Source: Candidatus Angelobacter sp. Gp1-AA117 (lineage in GTDB: Bacteria > Acidobacteriota > Terriglobia > Terriglobales > Acidobacteriaceae). From it: a DNA stretch of 64,000 nt. Both the position numbers and the translations under genes were made by a program. Position 1 is the first letter of the stretch, and each line of letters begins with the position of its first letter. The notes beneath the pieces were generated by a model. It worked only from the letters and a program-made list of their open reading frames with translations, had not been told where the DNA came from and ran no database searches. The DNA lies in contig QHVI01000017.1 of NCBI GenBank assembly GCA_003223515.1, positions 1 to 64,000 of the forward strand. The letters are read 5' to 3'. Shown here piece after piece: positions 40,701-48,333 of the stretch.

Positions 40701-41099
40701 TCTCCACGTATCTTTGGCGGTCTGGGCGATCTTGCTCGTGGCGCGAATGGCTCATTGCGTCCTGATATCGTTCCCGGGCAGTCAATTACCGTCGGCGATC
40801 CCGGCCTATTTCAGTGGTTTAACACCGCCGCATTTTTCACCCCGCCAGCCGGACAGTTCGGCGATGCCGGCCGCAACATCATCATTGGCCCCGGCACGGT
40901 ATCGCTGGATCTGTCGGTGGGCAAGAGCATTCAGTTGAAAGAGATGCAGCGCCTTGATGTTCGCCTGTCAGCAACCAATGTCTTCAATCACGCGAACTTC
41001 TCAGCCATTGATACCACGCTGGGCTCTCCGACATTTGGACAGGTGATCTCGGCAGGCTCAATGCGCAAAGCCCAGATCACCACGCGCTACAACTTTTAA
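37707..41099 (+). CDS. Oar-like TonB-dependent receptor with carboxypeptidase-regulatory N-terminus
   Basis: An 1130-residue outer-membrane protein. Signal peptide to about residue 22, then a CarboxypepD_reg-like domain (GIITGTVKSGNLPLPGVTVT, KKYVTSTEVDGSFKLEVGAK). Next comes a glutamine run (residues ~133-142) and an extremely Gly-rich stretch (~230-275, GGGGFGGGGFGGGGAFGGGG). The ~800-residue barrel shows the usual features of acidobacterial Oar-like receptors: FLFGSYIGTRGNNPYDVFST, NLFIQDNWRAGKNLTLNLGL, RYEYTPPFTEANNRI, GYTGSKGTHLDIVR, QRHRFTADYYYDLPFGKERK and a terminal aromatic (RYNF). Such proteins probably bind large ligands. A plug domain is not obvious. AAGGAGAAGGA precedes the ATG. 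Operon with DUF5666. Confidence 0.9.
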   Translation: MRGFSTRLVCTLWLSLSGIIVGQEATPAPSPSVSASPATAPFGIITGTVKSGNLPLPGVTVTASNTLTGKKYVTSTEVDGSFKLEVGAKGRYVVRAEFSAFAPVTQEILINADNRTGQADLSMTLMSRAQRAEQQQQQQAQQAAGRMAGLQQLALSGVAGAGGASTAGPAVDTNSLANSGLPNAGLAAEGGNESVAVSGAMGRNDQPSFDPGEMQDRMAEIRDQMARGGGNGGNTISFGGGGFGGGGFGGGGAFGGGGAGGPMVFIMGGPGGPGGGGRGARNFNINRPHGSIFYNYGGSALDAAPYSLNGVPSDKADYSQNRFGITMGGPLNIPHIYKGGTKTFLFGSYIGTRGNNPYDVFSTVPTNAERAGNFSDSSVQLKDPTTGLPLANNTITSINPVAAQLLQFIPAPNLPGTSRNFHFVSASQSNTDTMFLRFNHSFGADQGMMGMFGAGGARRQQRQQQRQEQQQAGDQKKTPSKWSQSINGGFSYNNIRTQLLNPFPALGGNLSTNNLNANFGHNAVRGLFINNLRFNYNHAQTAIANHFTNVNNIQGQLGINGVSTNPSDFGLPTLVFAPQFSSLSDAPAQFRTNQNFTINDSMSLTHGKHGWTWGGDFRHQLLDVSNASNARGTFNFNGSASGLPFADFLFGFPRQTSIQFGAENYHFHANSFNLFIQDNWRAGKNLTLNLGLRYEYTPPFTEANNRIVNLDVAPGFAAVAPVLPDQRGSLTGLRYPDTLVKPDRNNFAPRLGIAWKPLSKTVVRAGYGINYNLGQYTQLVTQLAFQPPFAVTQTVIAPAPTSLTLQNPFAAATPGATTNNYAVDPSYVLAYVQTWNLNVQQEVKGDVTINIGYTGSKGTHLDIVRAPVLDNAALLAGAQAFQFESSNGSSILHAGSLRVRKRMRHGLSLGGTYTYSRSIDNASSIGGGAVVVAQNDLDLAAERGLSSFDQRHRFTADYYYDLPFGKERKWLNNGSWATKLLGGYYFSGNLTIASGFPFSPRIFGGLGDLARGANGSLRPDIVPGQSITVGDPGLFQWFNTAAFFTPPAGQFGDAGRNIIIGPGTVSLDLSVGKSIQLKEMQRLDVRLSATNVFNHANFSAIDTTLGSPTFGQVISAGSMRKAQITTRYNF

Positions 41100-41110
41100 C
41101 CGATACATTA

Positions 41111-41250
41111 GAGGTTTACCGCAGAGAACGCAGAGTTCGCAGAGAAAATCAAGTTTTAGTGCCGAAGGCACGGCATGAAAGTAGCCCGGCACGGAGCGCA
41201 GCGGAGTGCCGGGTAGTCATAACAGATGAAAGTCCCGAAGGGACCACCGA
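41111..41250. repeat. dispersed repeat and palindrome cluster
   Basis: Between the receptor and VWFA-related genes: 41111-41147 holds ACCGCAGAGAACGCAGAGTT and a further GCAGAG word, then CCGAAGGCACGG, the imperfect dyad CCCGGCAC...GTGCCGGG (41189-41213) and CCCGAAGGGACC. These resemble repeat fragments common between acidobacterial genes. No gene. Confidence 0.5.
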
Positions 41251-41258
41251 AATAGACG

Positions 41259-43442
41259 ATGAACTCAAAATCACCATTGCAATCATCCCTTGCGGCCATG
41301 CTGATTGCCGCGCTGCTGCTCTCCACGCTTGCCGCCCAGCCGCAGCAATCGAATAACTCCGGCCAGGGCGCCTTCCGTATCCGGGTGGAGACTGAGGTCG
41401 TACTGGTCAACGTGGTGGCCCGTGATAAGCAGGGCAAGCCCATGCAGGACCTGAAAGCCGAAGACTTCACCGTTCTGGAAGACGGCAAATCCCAGCACAT
41501 TCTCAGCTTCGATTCCGAGAACCTGGATACCACTCCCATTATTACTATCAGTGCCGGTCCGGCGCAGCAAAGCGTGACCGAACAACCCACAGCTCCTCCC
41601 AAGCCGTTGCTTACCGCCAAAGATGTAGACAAGGAGTTGAGCAATAAGCGCGTCATCGTGCTGTTCTTCGATCTCAGTTCCATGAATCCAGACGAGACCC
41701 AGCGCGCCGTCGATGCCGCCCGCAAATACGTGCAGAAGAAAATGACAGCCTCAGACATGATCGCCATCGTCTCGCTGGCATCCTCGTTGCGCCTCGATCA
41801 GGATTTCACCAGTGACCCCGCGCGCCTGCTCAAGGTGCTGAACCGCTACTCTCACGCGGAAGGCCAGGGCATGGATAACGGATCTACCGGCGATGCCGAC
41901 GGAATTGAAGAAACCGGCAACGGCTACACGCCCGATGAAACCGAATATAACCAGTTCAATACCGATCGCAAGCTCGAAGCTCTGGAGTCGCTCTGCCAGG
42001 TGCTCTCAAAGTTCAACCAGAAGAAATCGGTCATCTACTTCAGCAGCGGCGTAACCCAGACCGGCGTGGAGAACCAGGCTGCTTTGCGAACCGCCGTGAA
42101 CAGCGCCGTAAAAGCCAACGTAGCCATTTACACCATGGATTCACGCGGCCTGGAAGCAGAGCCTCCGGGTGGATCGGCACAGAGCGCCAGCCTGCGCGGC
42201 ACCGCCATGTATTCCGGTGCAGGCGTGCGCAACCAGCTTGACCAGAACTTTGCCAGCCAGGAGACGCTCGTCACCCTTGCAGGCGATACTGGTGGCAAAG
42301 CCTTCCTCGACACCAACGATCTCGGCCAGGTCTTTGACCGCGTGCAGAGAGACACCTCTGTCTACTACGTGATCGGCTATAAAAGCAATAATCCATTAAG
42401 AGATGGCCGCTACCGCCATATCCAGGTAAAGATCAACCGTCCCGGCGTGAATCTGGAATTCCGCAAGGGCTATTACGCGCCCAAGGATTACAAGCACTTC
42501 AATACTGAAGATAAAGAGCGGCAACTCGACGAAGAGCTGGCCTCAGAACTCTCGAGCACTGATGTAGCCGTCTACATGGCCGCTTCTTATTTCCGTATGG
42601 ATGACAGCCGCTTCTACATTCCTGTTTCTCTGGTGGTGCCGGGCTCGCAAATCCCGTTTACTAAGGGCGGGGATAAAGACAAAGCCACTCTCGATGTGAT
42701 CGGACAGGTGCTCGATGAGTTGAAGCGCCCGATCAGCAGCGTGCGCGAAACGGTGAAGCTCGCCGTGGATGCTTCGCAGGAAGTGCGGCGTAAGAACGTG
42801 GAGTACACCACCGGCTTCATGCTCACGCCCGGCAAATATCACTTCAAGTTTGTTGTGCGGGAGAACGAAGGCGGAAAAATCGGATCATTCGAAACCGACT
42901 TCACTATTCCCGATATCAGGAAAGCGCCGCTGAAGATGAGTTCGGTGGTGCTGGCCAGCCAGCGCAGGGAAAATACCAGCAAGAAAGGCCAGAACCCGCT
43001 GGTGCGCGATGGCAGCGAGTTGATTCCGAACATTGCTCACGTCTTCACCCCCGACCAGCACATGTACCTGCTCTATGAGGTCTATGAGCCCGCCAAAGAT
43101 AAGGCGCCGGAAACACCCGCTCCTGCCGAAGGCAAAGAGAAGGCCCCTCAGATAAAGAACCCCATTCACCTGCTGACCAGCATTGAATTCTTCAATGGCA
43201 AGGTGAAAGCGTTTGAGACCCCCTTAATAGAAGCGCGCCAGCTCAATGCTCCTGAACGCAAGGCCGCGGTATTTCAGTTTGATGTGCCTCTGAATCAGCT
43301 CAAGCCGGGTCTCTACACCTGCCAGATTAATGTGATCGACGACGCCGGAGGAACCTTCTCATTCCCGCGCCTGCCCATCCTGGTGCGCGAGGCGGCAGTG
43401 CAACCGGCTACGGCGAGCGTGGGTTCGAGCGGGGGTGAATAA
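41259..43442 (+). CDS. VWFA-related exported protein (acidobacterial type)
   Basis: A 727-residue protein of the acidobacterial VWFA-related family. Signal peptide (~residues 1-26), then the family's hallmark VVLVNVVARDKQGKPMQDLK, AEDFTVLEDGKSQHILSF. The VWA domain has a MIDAS-like FFDLSSMNPDE, YVQKKMTASDMIAIVSLASS and KSVIYFSSGVTQTGVENQAA, and ends with YVIGYKSNNPLRDGRYRHIQ, VKINRPGVNLEFRKGYYAP. The C-terminal half (~residues 430-727) is beta-rich, with an Ala/Pro/Lys-rich linker at ~610-630. Members are periplasmic or surface proteins of unknown binding partners. It follows the DUF5666/receptor genes. Confidence 0.9.
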   Translation: MNSKSPLQSSLAAMLIAALLLSTLAAQPQQSNNSGQGAFRIRVETEVVLVNVVARDKQGKPMQDLKAEDFTVLEDGKSQHILSFDSENLDTTPIITISAGPAQQSVTEQPTAPPKPLLTAKDVDKELSNKRVIVLFFDLSSMNPDETQRAVDAARKYVQKKMTASDMIAIVSLASSLRLDQDFTSDPARLLKVLNRYSHAEGQGMDNGSTGDADGIEETGNGYTPDETEYNQFNTDRKLEALESLCQVLSKFNQKKSVIYFSSGVTQTGVENQAALRTAVNSAVKANVAIYTMDSRGLEAEPPGGSAQSASLRGTAMYSGAGVRNQLDQNFASQETLVTLAGDTGGKAFLDTNDLGQVFDRVQRDTSVYYVIGYKSNNPLRDGRYRHIQVKINRPGVNLEFRKGYYAPKDYKHFNTEDKERQLDEELASELSSTDVAVYMAASYFRMDDSRFYIPVSLVVPGSQIPFTKGGDKDKATLDVIGQVLDELKRPISSVRETVKLAVDASQEVRRKNVEYTTGFMLTPGKYHFKFVVRENEGGKIGSFETDFTIPDIRKAPLKMSSVVLASQRRENTSKKGQNPLVRDGSELIPNIAHVFTPDQHMYLLYEVYEPAKDKAPETPAPAEGKEKAPQIKNPIHLLTSIEFFNGKVKAFETPLIEARQLNAPERKAAVFQFDVPLNQLKPGLYTCQINVIDDAGGTFSFPRLPILVREAAVQPATASVGSSGGE

Positions 43443-43795
43443 AAACACCCCAGTTTCTCATCCAAGCGCAGCGTCACTTTTTTGCATCCCGGGCAAGCGT
43501 CACCTTTTTGTCATCCTGAGAGGCTGTGACTTTTTGGGGTGGACAACGTTGCTGCCTCGTTCACTCCATGCTCCCTCCCTTGTGTCGTTGTAATGAAATC
43601 AAGCAAGCGCCGATAGTGTCCTAATTTGCCTGTAGGACTACTGCTAAGTGGTTGGCGGGAGATCGGGGGCAGTGGCGGGAGATGGCAGGGCAAAAGGGGA
43701 TTGCGGCGGGTTTTCCACAGGCCATCCATACTATCCACAATTACCGTAACACAAAAATCCTTTATCGTTTATAGCTTCGGGCGTACCCTTGCCTT
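43443..43795. other. intergenic region with CGTCACTTTTT words and DnaA-box-like sites
   Basis: No gene supported. 43471-43546 contains three variants of the word GCGTCACTTTTTTGCATCC. At 43711-43719 TTTTCCACA and at 43731-43739 CTATCCACA each differ by one base from the DnaA box TTATCCACA and are in the same orientation, 12 bases apart. The GGCGGGAGAT word is repeated at 43656 and 43676. Confidence 0.4.
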
Positions 43796-44494
43796 ATGTG
43801 GATGGATATTGCGATTGCCGTTGGCCTTGCTCTCATTACGGCCCTTATGGGTTATTTGGGGGTGCATGTGACATTACACCCTCAAAGCGATCCGAAACAG
43901 ATCAGCCGCTTTAAGTATGGTTTTGCCTTCTGCGTAGCAGCGGCTATAGGTTTAATTGCATGGCAGACTGTACGTTCCACCAATCAGCAGCGCGAAAATA
44001 GCGCATTGCTGGCGCGGATTGAAAGAAATACCGAACATCCACCTAACGTAAACATTGAAAACAAAATTGATACGAAGCCTTTGGCTGATATATTTCGCCC
44101 CGAAAAAATTGCGCAAATTAGGCAAAGGCCAAGAGTAGTGACTGGGGATAGCGCAAGCAGCGAATCTTCGGAAGTAGGAATTTATCCGGTATCGCATGAT
44201 TTACGACCGGGAATGCCGAAGATGGAATATGTCATGACCACAAGGAAAATGCGTAGCCCCGTTCAGGTCACGGCTACCTGTGACTTTCCCATATCAGAAG
44301 CCAGTGCAACATTCCTTGTCCCGCTGGGTATGGGTGGAAGTGCTGGAATGTTCAACAACCAGCGCATATCGGAGCGGCAATTTAGGATTCTAATTTTAAG
44401 CCCCGTATGGTCTGAATCAGCGCCTATGTGGGTCACGGTATTTTTCGAGGGAAAAGTAGACAGGATGCCATTCTGTCAATTTCAGATCGGATAG
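43796..44494 (+). CDS. membrane protein of unknown function
   Basis: A 232-residue protein with two N-terminal membrane helices (MDIAIAVGLALITALMGYLG and GFAFCVAAAIGLIAWQTV), a short helical linker (QQRENSALLARIERNTEHPP) and a C-terminal globular part containing SPVQVTATCDFPISEASATF and WSESAPMWVTVFFEGKVDRM. No known domain recognised. Codon use looks more AT-rich than in the neighbouring VWFA-related gene. It is the first gene of a small accessory patch with a frameshifted gene and a small DNA-binding protein. Confidence 0.65.
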   Translation: MWMDIAIAVGLALITALMGYLGVHVTLHPQSDPKQISRFKYGFAFCVAAAIGLIAWQTVRSTNQQRENSALLARIERNTEHPPNVNIENKIDTKPLADIFRPEKIAQIRQRPRVVTGDSASSESSEVGIYPVSHDLRPGMPKMEYVMTTRKMRSPVQVTATCDFPISEASATFLVPLGMGGSAGMFNNQRISERQFRILILSPVWSESAPMWVTVFFEGKVDRMPFCQFQIG

Positions 44495-44539
44495 CACTTG
44501 AGAGGCACCAATTATGTAATACAATATTGATGTCAGGAG

Positions 44540-44777
44540 ATGGTAAAAGAGCAATTCCAGGGGCAGACAGTTTGGGAAGGAATTATAGAAGTGTTCCACC
44601 TGAGAGGCCATCCAAAAACAGACAAAGTTTATGCGTGCGTCGCATGAAACTGATAACCCGCAGAAACTCAAAAAGCATGTAACGATTCTTCATCTTTACC
44701 CCGTCACTTCGCCACAAGCAGCAGTGAGGGCAGCAATCATTCAGGAGTACAGGAATGCAGAGCCAGCAGAAAACTAA
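44540..44777 (+). pseudogene. small conserved protein broken by a one-base insertion
   Basis: The first frame gives MVKEQFQGQTVWEGIIEVFH, LRGHPKTDKVYA and stops at 44645-44647. One base on, the frame continues HETDNPQKLKKHVTILHLYP, VTSPQAAVRAAIIQEYRNAE to a TAA at 44775. Removing one C in TGCGTCGCAT restores ...VYAWSHETDNP..., a 78-residue protein whose V-W-E-G ... Y-A-W-S-H ... A-V-R-A-A-I pattern I recall from a widespread small-protein family. The end overlaps the next gene by 23 bases, as in a coupled pair. It could be a true pseudogene, a sequencing error or a programmed shift. Function unknown. Confidence 0.65.
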
Positions 44778-44946
44778 AAAAGTCGGTCGTCCAAAACTTC
44801 CAAAGGGAGAGGCAAAAGGGCGCATCGTGCCTGTGAGATTCAATGCCACTGATTTGAAACTTGTAACAGCAGCAGCAAAGGCCAGTAATCAAACTGTATC
44901 GGATTGGATTCGGAGCAAGGTAAATGCAGCAATTCAGCGGCAATAA
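44755..44946 (+). CDS. small ribbon-helix-helix-like DNA-binding protein
   Basis: A 63-residue protein. After a basic, AT-hook-like N-terminus (KKVGRPKLPKGEAKGRI) comes VPVRFNATDLKLVTAAAKAS and NQTVSDWIRSKVNAAI, the strand-helix-helix pattern of CopG/Arc-type repressors. AGGAG lies nine bases before the ATG. It overlaps the frameshifted gene upstream by 23 bases, an arrangement typical of two-gene regulatory or toxin-antitoxin-like units. As the partner is broken here, the pair may be decaying. Confidence 0.75.
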   Translation: MQSQQKTKKVGRPKLPKGEAKGRIVPVRFNATDLKLVTAAAKASNQTVSDWIRSKVNAAIQRQ

Positions 44947-44991
44947 AAATGCCCATGTGTCAGGTGGGCTGAAAGTGCGGCTAGTGTGCTG

Positions 44992-45249
44992 TCACGTGCG
45001 GGGAACCTTGCTGTGTACAGGCTTGTACCGCTTGAGAAGTTTCTCTTCCCCGTCTATCCAATCAGCGAGAACAGGAAAAGCTACAAGGCACGTTTCAATG
45101 ATGAAAGTGAGCGTGGTCTTGTCTTGAAACGCGACGGTGATTTCAAACAACTCCAGATCGGAAGAGAGTTCGATCCGATCAATGATTTTGCCCCTGACCT
45201 TAGCTTGCTCTTTATTCAAGCGGATGAATGTGTCCTCTACTTCAGCCAC
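44992..45249 (-). CDS. small conserved protein of unknown function
   Basis: Starting at a GTG at 45249 inside the end of the acetyltransferase gene (overlap 13 bases, GGAG just before), an 85-residue protein reads VAEVEDTFIRLNKEQAKVRG, KIIDRIELSSDLELFEITVA, FQDKTTLTFIIETCLVAFPV, LADWIDGEEKLLKRYKPVHS. The alternating strand pattern (I-x-x-I-E-L, F-x-I-x-V-x-F-x-D-x-T-x-L-x-F) looks like a genuine small beta-rich domain. The open frame extends further upstream only in the shadow of the acetyltransferase. Translationally coupled to it. Function unknown. Confidence 0.55.
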   Translation of the reverse strand: MAEVEDTFIRLNKEQAKVRGKIIDRIELSSDLELFEITVAFQDKTTLTFIIETCLVAFPVLADWIDGEEKLLKRYKPVHSKVPRT

Positions 45250-45785
45250 TCCTCTTCCAGCACGGCATAACGATACGAATCGCGCCACGCGCCTTTTTGC
45301 CACATATCTTTGAGCAAACAACCTTCCCGCCTCATTCCGAGTTTTTCCATCACTCTGTATGAGCCAATGTTTTGCGTATCGCATCCGGCCCAGACGCGGT
45401 GTAGCTTGAGCGAGCGAAACCCTGCATCGATAACAGCGCGCGCTGCTTCCGTGGCATAGCCCTGGTTCCAGTAACGCCGGTTCAATGCGAATCCGAAATC
45501 CGCACTGCGGTTTATATCGTTTTTAACCCGAAAGGTGATAACGCCGATCAGCTTGCGTTCACTTTTGAGTTCAATGGCCAGATTGACTTCCTCGCGTGGC
45601 CATTGCTGCTGTTGCTCCATCCAATTTTGAATTACCTGGTGGGTGATTTGCGGCGTATTCGGGCCCCAGGGCTGAAAGCGCGTGACCTCGGGATCACACG
45701 CATACTCATGCACGTCAGCTTCATCGGCGGCTGTCAGTTCGCGCAGCAGCAAACGCCTGGTTTCAAGCGGGAACCAGTAATCCAT
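45237..45785 (-). CDS. GNAT family N-acetyltransferase (RimJ/RimL type)
   Basis: A 182-residue acetyltransferase. Seen: LETRRLLLRELTAADEADVH at the start, IGVITFRVKNDINRSADFGF, ALNRRYWNQGYATEAARAVI (the acetyl-CoA loop, R-x-x-x-G-x-A-T/G type) and AGCDTQNIGSYRVMEKLGMR, REGCLLKDMWQKG. This is the layout of RimJ/RimL-like enzymes that acetylate protein N-termini or small amines. It lies 28 bases downstream of the ABC-F gene on the same strand and overlaps a small gene at its end. Substrate unknown. Confidence 0.9.
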   Translation of the reverse strand: MDYWFPLETRRLLLRELTAADEADVHEYACDPEVTRFQPWGPNTPQITHQVIQNWMEQQQQWPREEVNLAIELKSERKLIGVITFRVKNDINRSADFGFALNRRYWNQGYATEAARAVIDAGFRSLKLHRVWAGCDTQNIGSYRVMEKLGMRREGCLLKDMWQKGAWRDSYRYAVLEEEWLK

Positions 45786-45813
45786 CGCATGATGCTATCG
45801 CAAATTGCACCGG

Positions 45814-47448
45814 TTAGTGATAAATTCCCGGCGCTTCATGGCCCATCTTCTGCACGTACTCTACATAGGATCCCGGATAGACCTGCGGTGGCTCAATGCC
45901 AGTTTCGCCGCCCAGCTCCAGCACCCGAGAACCCAGTCCGCGCAGGAACATGCGATCGTGCGATACAAAGATCATGGTTCCTTCAAAATCTTTGAGCGCC
46001 TCTACAAGCATCTCCTTGGTTGCCAGATCGAGATGGTTGGTCGGCTCATCCAGCACCAGGAGATTGGGCGGATTGTAGAGCATCCGGGCAATTGCCAGCC
46101 GCGATCGCTCACCACCCGAGAGTGCCCGTATCTTCTTATCTACATCATCGCCGGAAAACTGGAATGCCCCCGCCAGCGTCCTCAGGGAACCGAGACCGTC
46201 ATGCGGAAAATCGCGCTGCAACTGCTCGATGATCGTGAGATCGGGATCAAGCACGTCCAGCGATTGTTGCGCGAAATATCCCATCGTGAGGCTTGCACCC
46301 AGCCGGACAGTTCCAGAATCCGGTGCCACCGCTCCGGCAATCATTTTGAGCAGAGTCGTCTTCCCTGCTCCATTCCTTCCCATCACCGCCCAGCGCTCTC
46401 CCCGCCGCACGGTAAGATTGAAACCGTTATAGATCACCCGCGAGCCGTAGCGTTTGTGTACATCCTCAATGATCGCCACTTGCTCCCCTGAGCGCGGCGG
46501 GACACGAAACTGGAATTTCACCACCTGCCGCTTCTTAGGCAGCTCGATTTTTTCGATTTTATCCAGCGCCTTGATGCGGCTTTGCACCTGTGCGGCTTTG
46601 GCTGCGTGGGTCCTGAAGCGGTCGATGAAGCGTTGCTCTTTCGCCAGCATGGACTGCTGCCGCGCGAACGCCGCCTGCTGGTTGGCCTCACGGATGGCCC
46701 GCTCACGCTCGTAAAAGTCATAGTTCCCGGAGTAAACCACGACCTCGCCCTGATCGATCTCTGCGATTTTCGATACCAGCCGGTTCATAAACTCGCGGTC
46801 ATGGGAAGTCATGAGCAGCGCACCCGAATAAGACTTGAGGAACTGCTCCAGCCAGATGATCGATTCAATGTCGAGGTGGTTTGTGGGCTCGTCCATCAGC
46901 AGCACGTCCGGACGCCCCAGCAAGACCCGCGCCAGCGCTACGCGCATCTTCCATCCTCCGGAGAGCAGCCCCACGTCGCCATCGATCTGTTCGTCTTTGA
47001 ATCCCAACCCGTGCAGCACCTCGCGTGCCTGCGCTTCCAGGGCGTAGCCATTGAGATGTTCGTATTCCTCCTGCACCTCGCCGAAGCGTTCCAGAATGCG
47101 CTCCATCTCGTCTGCCCGCTCCGGATCTTCCATCGCATGTTGCAGGTCTTCCAGTTCATGATGAAGGTCGCCGACCCGCCCGCTGCCCGCAATAGCCTCA
47201 TCCAGCACGGACCGGCCTTTCATTTCCTCTACATCCTGGCGAAAATAGCCAATGGTGATCTTCCTCGGGACGGTGACCTCGCCCTCGTCCGGCGACTCTT
47301 CGCTTACAATCATGCGGAAAAGCGTGGTCTTTCCCGCTCCATTCGGACCTACCAGCCCTACCTTTTCGCCTGGATTCAGTTGAAAGGAAGCGTCAATAAA
47401 AACCAACTGCTTGCCATATTGTTTATTGATATTCGACAGAGAAATCAT
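45814..47448 (-). CDS. ABC-F family ATPase
   Basis: A 544-residue protein with two ABC ATPase domains and no membrane part. Domain 1: Walker A GLVGPNGAGKTTLFRMI, signature LLSGGWKMRVALARVLLGRP, Walker B LLMDEPTNHLD. Linker ~240-325 is highly charged (REANQQAAFARQQSMLAKEQ). Domain 2: AVMGRNGAGKTTLLKMIAG, ALSGGERSRLAIARMLYNPP, LLVLDEPTNHLD. ABC-F proteins act on ribosomes, as translation factors (EttA/Uup/YbiT types) or antibiotic protection factors. The linker length and lack of a long C-terminal coiled coil suit a housekeeping type. Likely co-transcribed with the GNAT gene. Confidence 0.93.
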   Translation of the reverse strand: MISLSNINKQYGKQLVFIDASFQLNPGEKVGLVGPNGAGKTTLFRMIVSEESPDEGEVTVPRKITIGYFRQDVEEMKGRSVLDEAIAGSGRVGDLHHELEDLQHAMEDPERADEMERILERFGEVQEEYEHLNGYALEAQAREVLHGLGFKDEQIDGDVGLLSGGWKMRVALARVLLGRPDVLLMDEPTNHLDIESIIWLEQFLKSYSGALLMTSHDREFMNRLVSKIAEIDQGEVVVYSGNYDFYERERAIREANQQAAFARQQSMLAKEQRFIDRFRTHAAKAAQVQSRIKALDKIEKIELPKKRQVVKFQFRVPPRSGEQVAIIEDVHKRYGSRVIYNGFNLTVRRGERWAVMGRNGAGKTTLLKMIAGAVAPDSGTVRLGASLTMGYFAQQSLDVLDPDLTIIEQLQRDFPHDGLGSLRTLAGAFQFSGDDVDKKIRALSGGERSRLAIARMLYNPPNLLVLDEPTNHLDLATKEMLVEALKDFEGTMIFVSHDRMFLRGLGSRVLELGGETGIEPPQVYPGSYVEYVQKMGHEAPGIYH

Positions 47449-47600
47449 CTACACCCAAAGTAACAGAGTCCCTGCAGGCTTGTCTCACAGTCAGGGTGAT
47501 CTGCTGTTTCTTCGAAAAAATCTTCGCCCTCGAGAGCAGGTCGTCAAATATCTGAAACGCTTCACCCGGAAGTCGCACTATCTTATAAACAGGAGCGGAG

Positions 47601-48332
47601 ATGCAGCCGGGAACCGTGCTTCAACCCCAGAACGTCACCCAGAGTAAAGACGTCCTTAAGAACGATTTAGTAGCGCCCCTGTGGCATACCTGGCTGGTCA
47701 TAGCATTCTTAGTTCTTCCATTGTCCAGGATGCCCGGTTTCTCAAGCCTGGGTGCATTGTTGAAAAATGCCGATCGTGTGATGGTGTACATCGTGCAAAT
47801 TGAAGTTCAATGGCTCGTGATCCTATTTGTATGCCTGGGCCTGTTTCTTAAACGAACTTCGATCCTGAGCCTTGTCGGACGCTTATGGAAAACCAGCGAA
47901 GATGTCATCAGCGACGCGAAACTGGCTTTTGGTTATTTTTTTATCTCAATGTTCATGGTGTTGATTAGTGTTCTGTTTGGACCAGCCTACAAGGATCATC
48001 ATTACAGTCTGCCAGGCACCGGACAAGAGTTGATGGTGTTTCTTGTCATCGCTCTAGGAGCAGGGATCGGGGAGGAATTTATGTGTCGCGGGTACCTGCA
48101 AACTCAGATCCACCGGTTCACCGGAAGCTTGGCGCTTGCAGTCATTATCCAGGCATTCATCTTCGCCTTGGCCCATGGATATAACCAGACAATCTCAGGA
48201 TTAGTGGAAAAATTCGCATTCGGTGTCTTGATGAGTGTTCTGGCGCAAAAGAGCGGTAGCCTGCTTCCGGGAATGATGCTGCATGTTTTCCAGGATTGCC
48301 TTGCTGGAATAGTGGCTAAATTATTGTCATAA
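47601..48332 (+). CDS. CPBP-family intramembrane metalloprotease
   Basis: A 243-residue protein with about six predicted membrane helices. The CPBP (Abi/CAAX-protease-like) motifs are complete: GAGIGEEFMCRGYLQTQI (E-E-x-x-x-R), FIFALAHGYNQ (F-x-x-x-H) and GSLLPGMMLHVFQDCL (final H-x-x-x-D/N). In this family the glutamates and histidines coordinate the metal. A short AGGAGCGGAG precedes the ATG. It stands alone, convergent with the acyl-CoA dehydrogenase gene (one base between stops). Roles in other bacteria include bacteriocin immunity and protein maturation; here unknown. Confidence 0.85.
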   Translation: MQPGTVLQPQNVTQSKDVLKNDLVAPLWHTWLVIAFLVLPLSRMPGFSSLGALLKNADRVMVYIVQIEVQWLVILFVCLGLFLKRTSILSLVGRLWKTSEDVISDAKLAFGYFFISMFMVLISVLFGPAYKDHHYSLPGTGQELMVFLVIALGAGIGEEFMCRGYLQTQIHRFTGSLALAVIIQAFIFALAHGYNQTISGLVEKFAFGVLMSVLAQKSGSLLPGMMLHVFQDCLAGIVAKLLS

Positions 48333-48333
48333 C

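Noticed and set aside
44428-44682. 84-codon frame across the frameshifted small gene
   Set aside because: A different frame over the same bases gives the conserved V-W-E-G and A-V-R-A-A-I motifs, so this one is a shadow.
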